This document shows, piece by piece, positions 24,772-33,806 of a stretch of DNA of 64,000 nt (position 1 is its first letter; each line of letters begins with the position of its first letter). Under the pieces are notes generated by a model. That model ran no database searches, was not told the DNA's origin, and worked only from the letters and a program-made list of their open reading frames with translations. A program made the position numbers and the translations under genes. The stretch is from Chloroflexaceae bacterium (GTDB lineage: Bacteria; Chloroflexota; Chloroflexia; Chloroflexales; Chloroflexaceae): positions 124,001 through 188,000 of the forward strand of contig JANQID010000077.1 in NCBI GenBank assembly GCA_028282325.1, in the 5' to 3' direction.

Positions 24772-26517
24772 ATGATTTCCACATACCGACGAATGATCCG
24801 GGCGGCGGGTTCGCAAGCCCATATGTTGAAGCGAGCTGTCAGGCTCGTGATTCTCAGCGCCATTGTGCAGGGTATCGCCTATGGAATGCTGTTCCCCCTG
24901 TTTCGATCGCTGCTGACACCGGATGGGGAAGGTCTGTTGCTTTACGCTGGTATTCTGATCGGTTTCATCGTGCTTGATGGCATCTTGCGCCTGATTATTT
25001 TGAAAGATGATTGGGAAACGCAGATGCTGACGGGGCATGAGGCGCGCCTCAGACTAGGGGAACAACTGCGCCGGATGCCACTGGAATATCTGAACTCGCG
25101 CCAGGCGGGTGACCTCAACGTGGTTCTCAGTGGCGATGTGAATGATCTGGTCATGATTATGGGCGGATTGTACAACATGGTGCTGTATACGATTATCGCC
25201 CCTGTAACCACGATTGTGATTACGCTGTTTGTGGATTGGCGATTGGCATTGATGTTGATCGTGCTTTTCCCTCTGGCAACGCCTTTTTATCAACGAATTC
25301 GAAATATTGCCGCGCGGGAAAACCGGGTGACTTCGGCGGCTACAGCGCTGGTGACGGCGAATTTGATTGAGTATGCACAAGGATTGGGGGTTTTGCGAGC
25401 CACGCGTCAGGTTGGCACGCAGTCGGTGCGTTTGCAAAACTCGCTCGCGCATCTGCGCCGGCAGCAGACAATGGCAGCGAATTGGAATATTGCGCCCGGC
25501 ATCATGATCGCTACGGTGGTGCAGATGGGAATTCTGGTGGTAACGGCAATTGGCGTGGTCTGGATATTGGGCGGCGGTTTGAGTGTTGCCATAATGCTGG
25601 CGCTGCTGGCGATTATGGTGCGCTTTGCCGAGCCGCTCTCCCATTTTGCCAATATAGCATCCATGTTCGACTTCATGGAAGCGGCGCTGGAGCGCATCGA
25701 TGTCTTGTCATCTGTTGAGCCACTTCCGGTTAAGACCCCGCACGGGCAAATCGAGTCCTTTGACATCACGTTTGACCGGGTTGACTTTGTGTATGAAGCC
25801 GGCGTTGCCGAAATGAATGGCGATCGGGTATTGCGCGACATTTCGTTTACGTTGCCGGAGCGCAGCCTTACCGCGCTGGTAGGACCTTCGGGAAGCGGCA
25901 AAACGACCATTACCAAGCTCATTACGCGCTATGCCGATCCGCAGAAAGGGAGCGTCAACATTGGCGGCGTCGATATTCGCAGCGTGACGCCGGAAACGTT
26001 GATGCACCATATTTCGGTGGTGTTCCAGGATGTCTACCTGTTTGACGATTCGATTCGCAACAACATTCGCATGGCAAAGCCAGACGCAACCGATGCGGAA
26101 GTGGAAGCGGCGGCGGAAGCGGCCAACTGCCATGAATTTATCACTCGACTGCCGCAGGGGTATGACACAACAGTGGGCGAGATTGGCGGCTCGTTGTCGG
26201 GCGGCGAACGTCAGCGAATTTCGATTGCCCGCGCCATCCTGAAGGATGCACCGATTGTGCTGCTGGATGAACCAACCTCCGCGCTCGATACGGAGAGTGA
26301 GGTTGCCGTCCAGCGGGCGATTGACAAGCTGGTCGAAAACAAGACGGTGGTGGTCATCGCCCATCGCCTGTCTACGGTGGTGGCTGCGGACATGATTTTG
26401 GTGTTGGAAGACGGACGCATTGTGGAACAAGGCAAGCATGATGCGCTGTTGAGTGGAAACGGCCGTTATGCCGCCATGTGGAACGCCCAACAGCAAGCCC
26501 GTCGTTGGAAAGTGTGA
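24772..26517 (+). CDS. ABC transporter, YbtQ/IrtB-like half (pair A, subunit 2)
   Basis: The 581-residue partner of the preceding half has a membrane domain with LVILSAIVQGIAYGMLFPLF and VDWRLALMLIVLFPLATP. Its ATPase carries GPSGSGKTT near 371, LSGGERQRISIARAIL near 475 and IVLLDEPTSALDTESE near 495. This DEPTSALDTESE form is the IrtB/YbtQ-side signature, complementary to the first subunit. The C-terminus MWNAQQQARRWKV is shared with the gene ending at 37363. A metal-chelate substrate is inferred from family and from the MFS neighbour. Confidence 0.88.
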   Translation: MISTYRRMIRAAGSQAHMLKRAVRLVILSAIVQGIAYGMLFPLFRSLLTPDGEGLLLYAGILIGFIVLDGILRLIILKDDWETQMLTGHEARLRLGEQLRRMPLEYLNSRQAGDLNVVLSGDVNDLVMIMGGLYNMVLYTIIAPVTTIVITLFVDWRLALMLIVLFPLATPFYQRIRNIAARENRVTSAATALVTANLIEYAQGLGVLRATRQVGTQSVRLQNSLAHLRRQQTMAANWNIAPGIMIATVVQMGILVVTAIGVVWILGGGLSVAIMLALLAIMVRFAEPLSHFANIASMFDFMEAALERIDVLSSVEPLPVKTPHGQIESFDITFDRVDFVYEAGVAEMNGDRVLRDISFTLPERSLTALVGPSGSGKTTITKLITRYADPQKGSVNIGGVDIRSVTPETLMHHISVVFQDVYLFDDSIRNNIRMAKPDATDAEVEAAAEAANCHEFITRLPQGYDTTVGEIGGSLSGGERQRISIARAILKDAPIVLLDEPTSALDTESEVAVQRAIDKLVENKTVVVIAHRLSTVVAADMILVLEDGRIVEQGKHDALLSGNGRYAAMWNAQQQARRWKV

Positions 26518-26547
26518 AATTTACAGATATGAGCAATTAGGAGAAAT

Positions 26548-27300
26548 GTGTTGCAACAGGAAACCACGATTAAAACCGAACCTGCAATGAAGAAAGAAGA
26601 TCAGCTGATTGAGCCGCGCGTGCTCGACCCACGCACACAGATTTTGGTGCTGATTCTCATTAGCGTCATCTTTTTTTCTTTGAGTGATTTGCTGCTCGAA
26701 GTGGCATGCATGGTCATGATCGGCCTGATCTTGATCTGGCAGGGGATGTGGAAAACTGCGTTGAAATACTGGGCATTTTACGCTGGAACGATGCTGTTTT
26801 TTTTATTCTCGCTTGAATATCCCAATATGCTGATTTCAATGATTGGCATTCTGTGCGTTGCATTGAGAAAGGTTATCCCCAGTTTCATGTTTGCCACGGC
26901 CATTATTGAAAAAACCAAGGTGGGGAAGCTCGTTTCAGCCTTGCAAGAAATCCGCCTCCCCAAAGGTCTGATTATTGCCTTTGCGGTGACAATTCGATTT
27001 TTTCCCACTTTGAAAGAGGAATATTGGCTGGTGATCAATGCGATGCGCATGCGCGGCATTCGATTTTCATTGAAAAACCTGATCCTTCGCCCCATGTTGG
27101 TGATGGAAAGCATTCTTATTCCAATCATGCTGCGCATGTCTGTGATTGCAGATGAGCTGGCGGTTTCATCGGTGACGCGGGGGATCGATTCAAACAGAAA
27201 ACGGACTTCTTACTACAAAAACCGGTTCATTTGGATGGATGGCGTGGTGATTCTTATCTTCTCGGTTCTCGCTATTTTGGCAATTATTACTGGAAACTAA
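26548..27300 (+). CDS. ecfT: ECF transporter transmembrane subunit EcfT
   Basis: The 250-residue membrane protein couples the S component to the ATPase in an energy-coupling-factor importer. It has about five to six hydrophobic segments and the coupling-helix motif INAMRMRGIRF near residues 165-175, the A-R-G signature of EcfT. The start is GTG at 26548 with AGGAGA six bases before; an ATG at 26587 is the alternative. From here to about 29466 the DNA is visibly richer in A/T than the flanks, suggesting separate ancestry. The stop is two bases before the ATPase start. Confidence 0.88.
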   Translation: MLQQETTIKTEPAMKKEDQLIEPRVLDPRTQILVLILISVIFFSLSDLLLEVACMVMIGLILIWQGMWKTALKYWAFYAGTMLFFLFSLEYPNMLISMIGILCVALRKVIPSFMFATAIIEKTKVGKLVSALQEIRLPKGLIIAFAVTIRFFPTLKEEYWLVINAMRMRGIRFSLKNLILRPMLVMESILIPIMLRMSVIADELAVSSVTRGIDSNRKRTSYYKNRFIWMDGVVILIFSVLAILAIITGN

Positions 27301-27302
27301 TC

Positions 27303-28775
27303 ATGATCAGCATAAAAAACGTCAAATTTTCTTATGATGACAGCGAGAATTCTGGATTGGATGAACTCTCTTTGCACATTCCCAAAGGGCAATGTGTTTT
27401 GCTGGCGGGTGTTAGCGGTTGTGGAAAAACCACATTGCTGCGTTTGATCAACGGGTTGATTCCCCGCTTCTATTCGGGTGAGTTAAGCGGCCAGGTGGAG
27501 ATCGATGGGCAAGCAGTGAACGGCTACGACACGGACGATCTCTCGCAAAAGGCAGGCTGTGTCTTTCAAAATCCGCGCAGTCAGTTTTTTAATGTGGACA
27601 CGACCAGTGAGATTGCCTTTGGTTGTGAAAATCTGGGGTTCACGCGGAAAGAGATTCACAGGCGTGTGGATGAAACGGTCAAGGCTTTGGGCATTACTCA
27701 TTTGCTGGACAAAAGCATTTTTTCTCTGTCGGGTGGCGAAAAGCAGATGATTGCCATCGCGTCGATTTATGCGATGGGCGTGGATATTTTCCTGATGGAT
27801 GAGCCGTCTTCAAATCTGGATGCGGTGGCTACGCAGCAGCTCAGAAAAATGATTGAAAGGCTGAAAGCTGAAGGCAAAACGATTGTGATTGCGGAACACC
27901 GGCTCCATTATCTGAAAAATGTAGTCGATCGCGTACTGCATTTGAAAGAAGGTCAGGTTGCAAACGATTGGACAAGCACAGAATTCCAGGCGCTGGGAAC
28001 AGCTGAATTAGGAGCCAACGGACTGCGGTCATTGTCGTTCCATCATCTGATTAACGAAGAACCCAATAAGGTGGATTCTGCTGATACGCAGCTTCAAATT
28101 GAAGACCTTTGGGTTTCTTATGAGCCGAAGCAGTATGTCGTCAAAGAGGTCTCGCATGTTTTTCATCAGGGGGAGATTGTGGGGCTGGTGGGGCATAACG
28201 GACAGGGTAAATCTACATTGGCTCGCTGTTTGTGCGGCATGGTCAAGGAAAAGCGAGGGACGGTTTCATACGATAACACCCTCATGCCTCATAAGAAACG
28301 GATAGGCAATATCTATTTGGTGATGCAGGATGCGACCAGTCAATTGTTCAGCGACAGCGTTCTCGGCGAACTTGAGCTGTCTTGTCAGGCCAGAAAGGAA
28401 GACAGCCCATACACAAATGACGAGATTTTGGACATGTTTTCGCTGTCACACCTGCATGATCGCCATCCGATTAGCTTGTCTGGTGGTGAAAAACAGCGAC
28501 TGGCGATTGCGGCCGGGATGGCACAGAACGCTGATGTGATCATTCTGGATGAACCCACGAGTGGTCTGGATCATCAGAACATGAAGCGGGTAAAAGAGGT
28601 CATGAAAGTGCTGCGGCAGAATGGAAAAATGGTGTTGGTGATTACGCATGATTTTGAGTTTTTGCTCAACACGTGTGACCGCGTCTTGATTATTGAAGAT
28701 GGGACCGTGCGGACGGATTACCATCTGGATGAGGCGCATTTCTCGCAAATTAACAAGTTTTTTTTGATTGATTGA
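27303..28775 (+). CDS. ECF transporter ATPase, two ABC domains fused (EcfA-EcfA')
   Basis: The 490-residue protein joins the two ECF ATPases in one chain. Domain 1 has GVSGCGKTTLLRLINGLIPR, LSGGEKQMIAIASI and IFLMDEPSSNLD. Domain 2, from about residue 265, has GHNGQGKSTLARCL, LSGGEKQRLAIAAGM and VIILDEPTSGLD. The start at 27303 follows the EcfT stop by two bases; an upstream in-frame ATG lies inside ecfT and is not favoured. Codon use is A/T-leaning like ecfT. It supplies ATP hydrolysis for the S subunits encoded just downstream. Confidence 0.9.
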   Translation: MISIKNVKFSYDDSENSGLDELSLHIPKGQCVLLAGVSGCGKTTLLRLINGLIPRFYSGELSGQVEIDGQAVNGYDTDDLSQKAGCVFQNPRSQFFNVDTTSEIAFGCENLGFTRKEIHRRVDETVKALGITHLLDKSIFSLSGGEKQMIAIASIYAMGVDIFLMDEPSSNLDAVATQQLRKMIERLKAEGKTIVIAEHRLHYLKNVVDRVLHLKEGQVANDWTSTEFQALGTAELGANGLRSLSFHHLINEEPNKVDSADTQLQIEDLWVSYEPKQYVVKEVSHVFHQGEIVGLVGHNGQGKSTLARCLCGMVKEKRGTVSYDNTLMPHKKRIGNIYLVMQDATSQLFSDSVLGELELSCQARKEDSPYTNDEILDMFSLSHLHDRHPISLSGGEKQRLAIAAGMAQNADVIILDEPTSGLDHQNMKRVKEVMKVLRQNGKMVLVITHDFEFLLNTCDRVLIIEDGTVRTDYHLDEAHFSQINKFFLID

Positions 28776-28781
28776 TGTATT

Positions 28782-28814
28782 AGGTGACAGTCATGTGGAA
28801 AGTGACTATCACCT
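28782..28814 (+). promoter_or_regulatory. Hairpin between ECF ATPase and S-component genes
   Basis: AGGTGACAGTCA pairs with TGACTATCACCT with one mismatch across a nine-base loop, directly ahead of the TTTAGGAGGAGG ribosome site of the next gene. It could be an operator or an mRNA structure setting expression of the S components relative to the ATPase. Confidence 0.5.
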
Positions 28815-28830
28815 TTAGGAGGAGGACCTA

Positions 28831-29466
28831 ATGAGTGAGAATATTGTGCAGGATGAGGTAACGGCCGTTAACCCCCAAAATAACAAACTGGTCGGTAGAG
28901 ATTTTATAACCATTGGTATTTTTACCTTGGTCTTGATTGTCGTGTTCTTTGGCATTGCCACAGCAGTGTCATTGATTCCTATTGGCTTTGTCTTTTCTTA
29001 TGCAGTAGCTGGAATTCCGATTGGGATCATCTTTATGTATGTGCTCGCCAAAGTGCCGAAAAGAGGCGCAGTTGCAATCATGATCACAGTGATGGCCGTA
29101 ATCTTTTTCCTCATGGGTGCGCCCGGCTTGATGGCTCCTGGCGCTTTTGTAGGCGGCATTGTCGCCGAGATAATCATCAGTTCCGGTAAATATAAAGTGT
29201 TCTGGCGAAATCTTCTTGGATATGTCGCTTACCTCACCATTAATTGGTATGGGCATATGCACACAATGATATTTGCAACTGAATCATATACGGCCGAAAT
29301 GGTCGCTACTGGCCTGACCGTAGAATCCCTGCAACCGATGCTCAATTTCATCAATGGCCCATTCTTCTCTCTGGTGTTAGCAGCTACCGTCGTCGGCGGA
29401 ATCCTCGGTGCGCTTCTGGGCCGTAAGACCCTGAAAAAGCATTTCGAGAAAGCCGGAATCGTCTGA
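28831..29466 (+). CDS. MptD-type ECF substrate-binding (S) component, copy 1
   Basis: The 211-residue integral membrane protein has about six hydrophobic segments. Motifs typical of the MptD/Trep_Strep S-component family are LVGRDFITIGIFTL, a YAVAGIPIGIIFMYVLAKVPKRG loop, LMGAPGLMAPGAFVGGIVAE and GGILGALLGRKTLKKHF. S components bind the substrate in the membrane and share the EcfT/EcfA engine. AGGAGG lies before the ATG. The substrate of this family is not firmly known to me; its company here suggests a metal chelate or tetrapyrrole. Confidence 0.85.
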   Translation: MSENIVQDEVTAVNPQNNKLVGRDFITIGIFTLVLIVVFFGIATAVSLIPIGFVFSYAVAGIPIGIIFMYVLAKVPKRGAVAIMITVMAVIFFLMGAPGLMAPGAFVGGIVAEIIISSGKYKVFWRNLLGYVAYLTINWYGHMHTMIFATESYTAEMVATGLTVESLQPMLNFINGPFFSLVLAATVVGGILGALLGRKTLKKHFEKAGIV

Positions 29467-29469
29467 TTT

Positions 29470-29600
29470 GGGTGCGTTTCATTTGTTTTAAGACAAGCGG
29501 AGACTGAGCCTGTCGAAGTCGTAGCGGCCTCTGCACTCGACCGCCTTTGCCTTCGACAAGCTCAGGCGACGGCTATGTTCTAAGTAGATGAAACACACCC
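29470..29600. mobile_element. R4: 131-bp miniature element with 9-bp target duplication
   Basis: The ends GGGTGCGTTTCAT and ATGAAACACACCC are inverted repeats with one mismatch. GTCTGATTT lies immediately outside both ends (29461-29469 and 29601-29609), a perfect direct repeat of the kind left by transposition. The interior holds a second inverted pair, CTGAGCCTGTCGAAG and CTTCGACAAGCTCAGG. It has no coding capacity and sits between the two S-component genes. Confidence 0.8.
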
Positions 29601-29622
29601 GTCTGATTTGAAGGAGAAAAAC

Positions 29623-30228
29623 ATGTCTGACACACAGCAAAAGTCCAAGTTAGTTAGTAGAGACTTTATCACGATAGGTATTTTTTCCTTGATCATGATC
29701 GTTATCCAGATCGTATTCGATTCTCTGATGGCATTGAGCGCTATCGCTTTTCCATTTACGTACGCTGTGGCCGCGATTCCGGCGGGGATTGTCTTTATGT
29801 ATGTAGTCGCCAAAGTGCCAAAAACAGGCGCAATTGCGCTCATGAGTACGGTGGTGGCTCTGATCTATTTCCTCATGGGTGCGCCCGGTTTAATGCCGCT
29901 TGGCGCCTTTATCGGCGGCATTGTCGCCGAGGCGATCATCAGTTCCGGCAAGTACAAGAGCTTTTCCAGAAATGCCATCGGGTTCGTGGCTTTCATAGCT
30001 ATCTGGTGGTTTGGGCATATGACCAATATGCTTTTCTTCGCCGAGTCTTATATCGCAGAGATGACGGCCATGGGCATAGCCGAGGAAACTATGGCGCCGA
30101 TGATCTCCTTTGTCAATGGGCCAATGTTCTTTTTGGTGTTGGCGCTCACCCTTGTCGGGGGCATCTTGGGTGCGTTCCTGGGGCGCAGAACCCTGAAAAA
30201 GCATTTTGTAAAGGCAGGTATTGTCTGA
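29623..30228 (+). CDS. MptD-type ECF S component, copy 2
   Basis: The 201-residue paralog of the preceding gene keeps the full motif set: LVSRDFITIGIFSL, YAVAAIPAGIVFMYVVAKVPKTG, LMGAPGLMPLGAFIGGIVAE, GGILGAFLGRRTLKKHF. The ATG at 29623 is used because GAAGGAG lies six bases upstream; the TTG at 29608 is unlikely. A 131-bp mobile element separates it from copy 1. Two S subunits next to a single T/A engine suggest two related substrates, or alternatives that compete for EcfT. Confidence 0.85.
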   Translation: MSDTQQKSKLVSRDFITIGIFSLIMIVIQIVFDSLMALSAIAFPFTYAVAAIPAGIVFMYVVAKVPKTGAIALMSTVVALIYFLMGAPGLMPLGAFIGGIVAEAIISSGKYKSFSRNAIGFVAFIAIWWFGHMTNMLFFAESYIAEMTAMGIAEETMAPMISFVNGPMFFLVLALTLVGGILGAFLGRRTLKKHFVKAGIV

Positions 30229-30229
30229 T

Positions 30230-32017
30230 ATGGCAGCGAGGCAAGAAAGCAAAAATCAGGGGCTTTGGGCGATCACGGTTCCTGTTAAAACCCATATGGC
30301 GGCAGGGGTAGTTCTCGCCGCTGTAAGCGGCGTGCTGTTGATTGCCGGTAACGTTATGCTGGCGCAGGTGGTGACGATTGTCGCCGGTGGTGAGCTGGCG
30401 ATCTTTGGCCTGGCTTTCGGTTTCAGAGAGGCTTTCTGGCTCCTGACGGGGCTGATCGTTCTCACCTATGCCATCCGTGGCTACAGCTTCATCATCTCCC
30501 ATCTCGGGGCGTTCAGGCTCGAAGAGATACTCAGGACTGACCTGACGGAACGCCTGGCGGATATGCCGCTCGGCTATGTGATTTCAACGGGAACTGGCGC
30601 TCTGAAGAAGGTGCTGTTGGATGATGTGAAGAATCTGCATGCCTTCGTTGCCGACAGTACCCCGATGATCGGGAAGAGCGTGGCGACACCCATCGCTTCC
30701 CTCGTTGCCATGCTTCTCATTGATTGGCGGCTGGCTCTTGTGGCTGTGGGCGTGCTTGTTCTGGGCATGATCCTTATGTATGCAGCCATGAAGGATGACG
30801 CCACCTACAGGAAGCAGTATGAACAAAGCCAGTCGGACATCAACAAAGCGGTGATCGAGTTTGTTCAGGCTATGCCGGTGGTGCGAACCTTTGACGACGG
30901 GACAACCTCTTTCAAACGCTACAATCTGGCGCTGGAACGCTACAGACATCATACGAAGGCGTGGATCGAGTTGACGGCCCTACCGGGCAAGATCGCGCTG
31001 ATCATTCTCAGTCCGCTCCCGACGCTTCTGGCGGTAACCGCAGCCGGAATTCTTTTTGTGACCGGTGGCAGTCTGAGCCTATTTGGACTGATGGCTTCGC
31101 TGATGGTCAGCACCGGCATGGCAGACACACTGATGCCGTTAATGTGGTTCAACCAAGCGCTTAAGAAATCTAATGCGGCAGCCGAGCGGATCCAGGAAAT
31201 CCAGGGATTACCGACGCTGGACAAGACAGAGGAACCTCAGATACCCGAACGTTTCGATGTCACCCTCGAGGACGTTACCTTCCGCTATGGGGAAGAGGAC
31301 ATCTATGCGCTGAAGAACGTCAGTTTCCATGTCCCGGAAAATACCACCACGGCCCTGGTAGGCCCTAGCGGTGCCGGCAAGAGCACCGTAGCCAGGCTGA
31401 TTCCCAGGTTCTGGGACGTAACCGAAGGCTCCATACGGATTGGCGGGGTGGATGTCCGGGATATGACCACGGAAACGCTGATGGACACGGTTTCCTTCGT
31501 CTTCCAAGACACGTTCCTGTTCAATGATACGCTGGCGGGCAATATCCGGATTGCGGCACCGGACGCTTCGGATGAAGCAGTGAAGGCGGCAGCGAAAGCG
31601 GCCCAGATTCATGACTTCATCATGAGTCTGCCCCACGGTTACGACACCCTGGCCGGCGACCGGGGCACCAACCTGTCCGGCGGGCAGAAGCAGCGGATCA
31701 CCATTGCCCGCGCCATCCTCAGGGACGCGCCGGTCATTGTGCTGGATGAGGCCACCGCCTTTGCAGACCCGGAAAACGAAGATGAGATCGTCAAGGCGCT
31801 CTCCAACCTGTTGAAACAAAAGACTGTCATCGTCATTGCCCACCGGTTATCCACCATCAAGGATGTCGGCCAGATCGTGGCCTTCGACCATGGGGAAGTG
31901 ACCGAGAAGGGCCGCCACGATAAACTCCTGGCCTTGGACGGCACCTATGCAGCGCTTTGGAAGAACTACACCCTGGCCCAGAACTGGGACGTTCAACACA
32001 GCGGGGGTGCGCGATGA
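30230..32017 (+). CDS. ABC transporter, YbtP/IrtA-like half (pair B, subunit 1)
   Basis: The 595-residue half-transporter has the same arrangement as pair A: exporter-fold membrane domain, then GPSGAGKSTVARLIPRFWD, NLSGGQKQRITIARAIL and VIVLDEATAFADPENE. It begins two bases after the S-component stop (ATG at 30230; a TTG at 30221 overlaps). It is the more divergent of the three first-subunit genes in the window. Its closeness to the S components suggests that the ECF importer and this pair act on one substrate, one perhaps handling import and the other transfer or export. Confidence 0.87.
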   Translation: MAARQESKNQGLWAITVPVKTHMAAGVVLAAVSGVLLIAGNVMLAQVVTIVAGGELAIFGLAFGFREAFWLLTGLIVLTYAIRGYSFIISHLGAFRLEEILRTDLTERLADMPLGYVISTGTGALKKVLLDDVKNLHAFVADSTPMIGKSVATPIASLVAMLLIDWRLALVAVGVLVLGMILMYAAMKDDATYRKQYEQSQSDINKAVIEFVQAMPVVRTFDDGTTSFKRYNLALERYRHHTKAWIELTALPGKIALIILSPLPTLLAVTAAGILFVTGGSLSLFGLMASLMVSTGMADTLMPLMWFNQALKKSNAAAERIQEIQGLPTLDKTEEPQIPERFDVTLEDVTFRYGEEDIYALKNVSFHVPENTTTALVGPSGAGKSTVARLIPRFWDVTEGSIRIGGVDVRDMTTETLMDTVSFVFQDTFLFNDTLAGNIRIAAPDASDEAVKAAAKAAQIHDFIMSLPHGYDTLAGDRGTNLSGGQKQRITIARAILRDAPVIVLDEATAFADPENEDEIVKALSNLLKQKTVIVIAHRLSTIKDVGQIVAFDHGEVTEKGRHDKLLALDGTYAALWKNYTLAQNWDVQHSGGAR

Positions 32018-33786
32018 GTAGGAAAAGTTATACACCTTTCAGAGAGCTTTACAGACTGGCTCTGGCAGCTATCGGAGAGAAGCAAGCCAATTACAAAGAG
32101 TCTGTGAGATGGTTCATCGTGACCTATATTGCCCAGGGGATTGCCTTCGGTCTGTTCTATCCCCTGCTGAAAAGCATCTTTGCAGAGACACCGGATACGA
32201 AAAAGACCTTGATGCTCTTCGGCATTATGGCCGCCGTCACCGTCCTGTCTCTTTATGCCAAGTGGAAGGGGCACGGCTTTGATTTCTCCGGCAATATCGT
32301 CGATATCGCCCACGACATGCGCACCAGACTGGGTGTCAGTCTGCGCCGGATGCCCCTTGAAAAGCTGTCAACCTACAAGACGGGGGAACTGAATGCCATC
32401 TTTTCCAATAATGTGGAAGAATCGGGCCTTACCCTGGGGATCATAACCGCCATGATCGTGGAACTGATTTTCGTTCCGTTGACCATGGTGGTCGTGACTT
32501 TGTTCGTGGACTGGCGTCTAGCCCTGTTCATGGTGGTTTTGTTTCCGCTGGCTATCCCATTGTACGACAGGATCAGAAATACCAATGTGGCAGAAAAGTC
32601 TGCTTTCAATCGTGCCAACGCAGACCTGGAGGCCGGCTTCATCGAATATATTCAGGGATTGCCCGTATTGCGAGCGGCGAACAGGACCGGGGCCAATGAA
32701 GAGAAGTTGCAGGACGCCATAAAGAAGGCCAGAAGTACCCAGGTCTCCGGTCTCTACAGAACCCAGATCCCCTATTTTCTGATGGGTATCCTCATCCAAG
32801 CGGTGCTGCTGCTTCTGCTGTTCTTTGGCGCCGGTTTCGTGCTGGAAGACACACTGACTCTGGTGACCCTGGCCGCCTGTATCACAGTTGTAGTGCGACT
32901 TGTGGAGCCTTTGTCGCTGTTTGTGGCAGTCATCAACCTCTTTGAAACCACCGACATAGCCTTGGGCAGGATCAATGAAGTTCTTGAAATTGAGCCGCTG
33001 GCAGTCCATGAACCGGCGGACAACTCTGTGGGTCATGATATCCGTTTTGACGGCGTTGATTTCACCTATGAGGGACAGTCTGAGAAAACGATCAAGAATT
33101 TGAGCTTCCACACGCCCGAGAGAACAATGACGGCCATCGTCGGTCATTCCGGCTGCGGCAAGACCACCCTGACCAAGCTGCTTATGCGTTATGCGGATGT
33201 ACAGCAGGGCAGTATCCGTATCGGGGGTGTGGACATTCGGTATATGACCCAGGAAGACTTGATGAGCCATTTTTCGATGGTCTTCCAGGATGTATATCTC
33301 TTTGACGATACGGTGATGAACAACATCCGTATGAATAACCCCAATGCTACCGATGAAGAAGTGAAGCAGGCGGTGCGAGCAGCTCACTGTCACGAATTCA
33401 TCGCGAGGCTTCCGGAAGGATATCAGACCACCATCGGTGATATCGGTGGCAGCCTGTCCGGCGGCGAACGTCAGCGGATCAGCATTGCCAGAGCCATCCT
33501 GAAGGATGCCCCCATCGTCATTCTAGACGAGCCAACCGCGGCTTTGGATACGGAAAGTGAAGTCTCCGTTCAGCAGGCCATCGACAAACTGGTGGAAAAC
33601 AGAACCGTCATTGTCATCGCCCACCGGCTGTCGACCATCGTCGGTGCTGACCGGATTCTGGTCATGGACAGTGGTGAGATTATCGAACAGGGCCGGCATC
33701 GCGAGTTGATGGCCCTGGAAGGCAAATACTATGCTATGTGGGCCGCCCAGCAGCGCGCCAAGGCCTGGTCGGTTGTTGAAGATTAG
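32014..33786 (+). CDS. ABC transporter, YbtQ/IrtB-like half (pair B, subunit 2)
   Basis: The 590-residue partner overlaps the preceding stop as ATGA. Its ATPase has GHSGCGKTTLTKLLMRYAD, LSGGERQRISIARAIL and IVILDEPTAALDTESE. Its membrane domain includes YIAQGIAFGLFYPLLKSIF and RRMPLEKLSTYKTGELNAIF. It keeps the IrtB-side ATPase ending. The N-terminus is about 20 residues longer than in pairs A and C. No signal peptide. It is followed 20 bases later by pair C. Confidence 0.88.
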   Translation: MSRKSYTPFRELYRLALAAIGEKQANYKESVRWFIVTYIAQGIAFGLFYPLLKSIFAETPDTKKTLMLFGIMAAVTVLSLYAKWKGHGFDFSGNIVDIAHDMRTRLGVSLRRMPLEKLSTYKTGELNAIFSNNVEESGLTLGIITAMIVELIFVPLTMVVVTLFVDWRLALFMVVLFPLAIPLYDRIRNTNVAEKSAFNRANADLEAGFIEYIQGLPVLRAANRTGANEEKLQDAIKKARSTQVSGLYRTQIPYFLMGILIQAVLLLLLFFGAGFVLEDTLTLVTLAACITVVVRLVEPLSLFVAVINLFETTDIALGRINEVLEIEPLAVHEPADNSVGHDIRFDGVDFTYEGQSEKTIKNLSFHTPERTMTAIVGHSGCGKTTLTKLLMRYADVQQGSIRIGGVDIRYMTQEDLMSHFSMVFQDVYLFDDTVMNNIRMNNPNATDEEVKQAVRAAHCHEFIARLPEGYQTTIGDIGGSLSGGERQRISIARAILKDAPIVILDEPTAALDTESEVSVQQAIDKLVENRTVIVIAHRLSTIVGADRILVMDSGEIIEQGRHRELMALEGKYYAMWAAQQRAKAWSVVED

Positions 33787-33806
33787 ATGTGCTGGTGTTA
33801 TGAGAA

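Noticed and set aside
29461-29610. Intact insertion sequence between the S components
   Set aside because: The element is 131 bp with no coding capacity, so it is a miniature non-autonomous element at most.
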